This document shows positions 13,309 to 14,351 of a stretch of 14,351 nt of DNA, piece by piece. Each line of letters begins with the position of its first letter. The first letter of the stretch is position 1. A model generated the notes under the pieces. It searched no databases. It was not told the DNA's origin and saw only the letters and a list, made by a program, of their open reading frames with translations. The position numbers and the translations under genes are program-made. Source of the DNA: Flavobacteriaceae bacterium (GTDB lineage Bacteria > Bacteroidota > Bacteroidia > Flavobacteriales > Flavobacteriaceae); NCBI GenBank assembly GCA_023301205.1, contig JALZVC010000088.1, positions 1 through 14,351 of the forward strand, in the 5' to 3' direction.

Positions 13309-13854
13309 ATGAGCCAAAAAGTGTTACTCAACGCAACAGAAGTGCAAATAGCACTTCACCGACTGGCTTGTCAATTAATTGAAAATCACGATACATTTAG
13401 CAATACAGTTCTTGTAGGCATCCAGCCACGAGGTATTTTTCTTGCAGAACGGTTAAAAACAATGCTACAAGACGAATATAAAATTAAGGATATCCAGCTA
13501 GGGTATCTGGACATTACCTTTTATCGTGATGATTTTAGAAGGAATGACAGAACATTAGAAGCCAATAAGACACAACTTAACTTTGTCGTAGAAAATAAAA
13601 AAGTAGTCTTTATTGATGATGTCTTATATACTGGTAGAAGTATTAGAAGTGCGCTTACTGCCATACAAGATTTTGGACGTCCACTAGAAGTAGAATTACT
13701 GACATTAATAGATAGACGTTTTAGTCGTCATCTACCCATACAGCCAGATTACAGAGGAAGACAAGTAGATGCCATAGGTGATGAGAAAGTAAAAGTATGC
13801 TGGAAAGAGAATGATGGAGAAGATGCGGTTTACTTAATGTGCGATGAGCAGTGA
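13309..13854 (+). CDS. pyrR: PyrR-type regulator/uracil phosphoribosyltransferase
   Basis: A 181-residue type I phosphoribosyltransferase of the PyrR family, at the standard length. The PRPP-binding loop is VVFIDDVLYTGRS (99-111) with Asp103/Asp104 and Thr108-Gly-Arg. VGIQPRGIFLAERL (36-49) is the family's second PRPP/PPi loop, and LGYLDITFYRDDF (64-76) and LIDRRFSRHLPIQPDYRGRQVD (133-154) are strongly PyrR-like. In Bacillus PyrR is an UMP-sensing RNA-binding attenuator with uracil phosphoribosyltransferase activity; here only the enzyme fold can be read, and no PyrR-type leader is evident in front of pyrR. It is followed after 120 bases by pyrB on the same strand, fitting pyrimidine-pathway control or uracil salvage. 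Confidence 0.93.
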   Translation: MSQKVLLNATEVQIALHRLACQLIENHDTFSNTVLVGIQPRGIFLAERLKTMLQDEYKIKDIQLGYLDITFYRDDFRRNDRTLEANKTQLNFVVENKKVVFIDDVLYTGRSIRSALTAIQDFGRPLEVELLTLIDRRFSRHLPIQPDYRGRQVDAIGDEKVKVCWKENDGEDAVYLMCDEQ

Positions 13855-13914
13855 GTTGTTAGCATTGAAAATGAGATTATAGTTAAGGCAGGAAGTAGTT
13901 TAAAAATATAATTA

Positions 13915-13960
13915 GTTCTCTCCCTCGGGGAAAGATGCTCGCAGGGCAGAGAGGGAGAAC
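13915..13960. repeat. REP-like palindrome between pyrR and pyrB
   Basis: GTTC-TC-TCCCTC (13915-13926) pairs with GAGGGA-GAAC (13951-13960) over ten base pairs with a two-base bulge, around a G-rich loop of 24 bases containing GGGGAAAGATGC. G/C content is far above the flanks. No T-run follows, so it is not an ordinary terminator. It has the layout of the element at 736-795 (pyrimidine-rich arm, GGGGAARG core, purine-rich arm) and looks like a dispersed intergenic repeat inserted in the operon, where it could alter mRNA stability or read-through into pyrB. Confidence 0.5.
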
Positions 13961-13974
13961 AAAGAATAAAAAAA

Positions 13975-14351
13975 ATGGAATTAAGTGTAGACCATTTGTT
14001 AGGAATAAAATACATCACTGAAGATGATATCCAACTCATTTTTGAGACAGCAGATCATTTTAAGGAGGTAATTAATAGACCGATAAAGAAAGTGCCTTCA
14101 CTACGTGATATTACCATTGCCAATTTGTTTTTTGAAAACAGTACGAGAACTAGACTTTCCTTTGAAATTGCAGAAAAAAGACTTTCTGCAGATGTCATTA
14201 ATTTTTCGGCAGCATCCTCTTCTGTTAAAAAAGGAGAAACCCTTATCGATACGGTAAATAATATTTTATCTATGAAAGTAGATATGGTGGTAATGCGTCA
14301 CCCCAATCCGGGTGCGGGAGTTTTTCTTTCAAAACACGTAGATGCAAAAAT
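13975..14351 (+). CDS. pyrB: Aspartate carbamoyltransferase catalytic chain, 5' part
   Basis: The first 125 codons of an aspartate transcarbamoylase gene that runs off the window; the frame is open to the last base. The enzyme joins carbamoyl phosphate and aspartate, the committed step of pyrimidine synthesis in the cytosol. The carbamoyl-phosphate signature FFENSTRTRLSFE lies at residues 52-64, with Ser56-Thr-Arg-Thr-Arg60. The next conserved loop, SSSVKKGETL (81-90), supplies the mobile Ser and Lys of the neighbouring active site. VVMRHPNPGAG (105-115) follows as in the family. The ATG at 13975 gives the standard N-terminus (MELSVDHLLGI). It follows pyrR in probable co-transcription. Whether it forms holoenzyme with PyrI or a dihydroorotase-like partner cannot be seen here. 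Confidence 0.95.
   Translation, partial: MELSVDHLLGIKYITEDDIQLIFETADHFKEVINRPIKKVPSLRDITIANLFFENSTRTRLSFEIAEKRLSADVINFSAASSSVKKGETLIDTVNNILSMKVDMVVMRHPNPGAGVFLSKHVDAK

Overview
The window looks like chromosomal DNA of a marine-type member of the Flavobacteriaceae (Bacteroidota). Supporting signs are low G+C, Bacteroidota-type promoters (TTTG-N19-TAnnTTTG, best seen before rpsA), no clear Shine-Dalgarno sequences, a BatA-type membrane protein, a secreted protein with a type IX secretion (Por) C-terminal sorting domain, and a two-component pair made of a TPR-like/HisKA_2 sensor kinase and a LytTR response regulator. The genus cannot be read from this sequence alone.

Layout. 1-660: a small membrane-anchored coiled-coil protein on +, with two GTTC/GAAC dyads upstream. 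661-890: a REP-like G/C-rich palindromic element between convergent genes. 891-5166: a minus-strand cluster, in transcription order a BatA-like/vWA membrane protein, a dihydroorotase-like protein that lacks the metal-binding histidines, a small Tic20/DUF4870-like membrane protein, and an alpha/beta-hydrolase esterase. 5216-5593: a decayed C-terminal remnant of a histidine kinase on -. 5594-5999: a gene-free regulatory region. 6000-8773: sensor kinase and LytTR regulator on +, closed by a terminator. 9069-9965: a lipoprotein of unknown function with its own terminator. 10228-12168: ribosomal protein S1 with a consensus promoter and a structured leader. 12257-13186: a T9SS-sorted secreted protein. 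13309 to the end: pyrR and the 5' part of pyrB, separated by a second REP-like palindrome.

How the parts work together. The most informative signal is a 35-bp block present twice (5724-5758 and 8978-9012, 31 of 35 bases identical). Each copy holds two TTCAGAAC repeats exactly 21 bp apart, the geometry expected for a LytTR-domain dimer. One copy lies upstream of the kinase/regulator operon. The other sits immediately upstream of the promoter of the lipoprotein gene. I infer a self-contained circuit: a periplasmic-sensing kinase activates the LytTR regulator, which controls its own operon and a surface or periplasmic lipoprotein. Pyrimidine synthesis is represented twice: pyrR-pyrB at the right edge, and a separate dihydroorotase homologue about 10 kb away that appears catalytically dead and may be a structural partner of aspartate transcarbamoylase or have another role.
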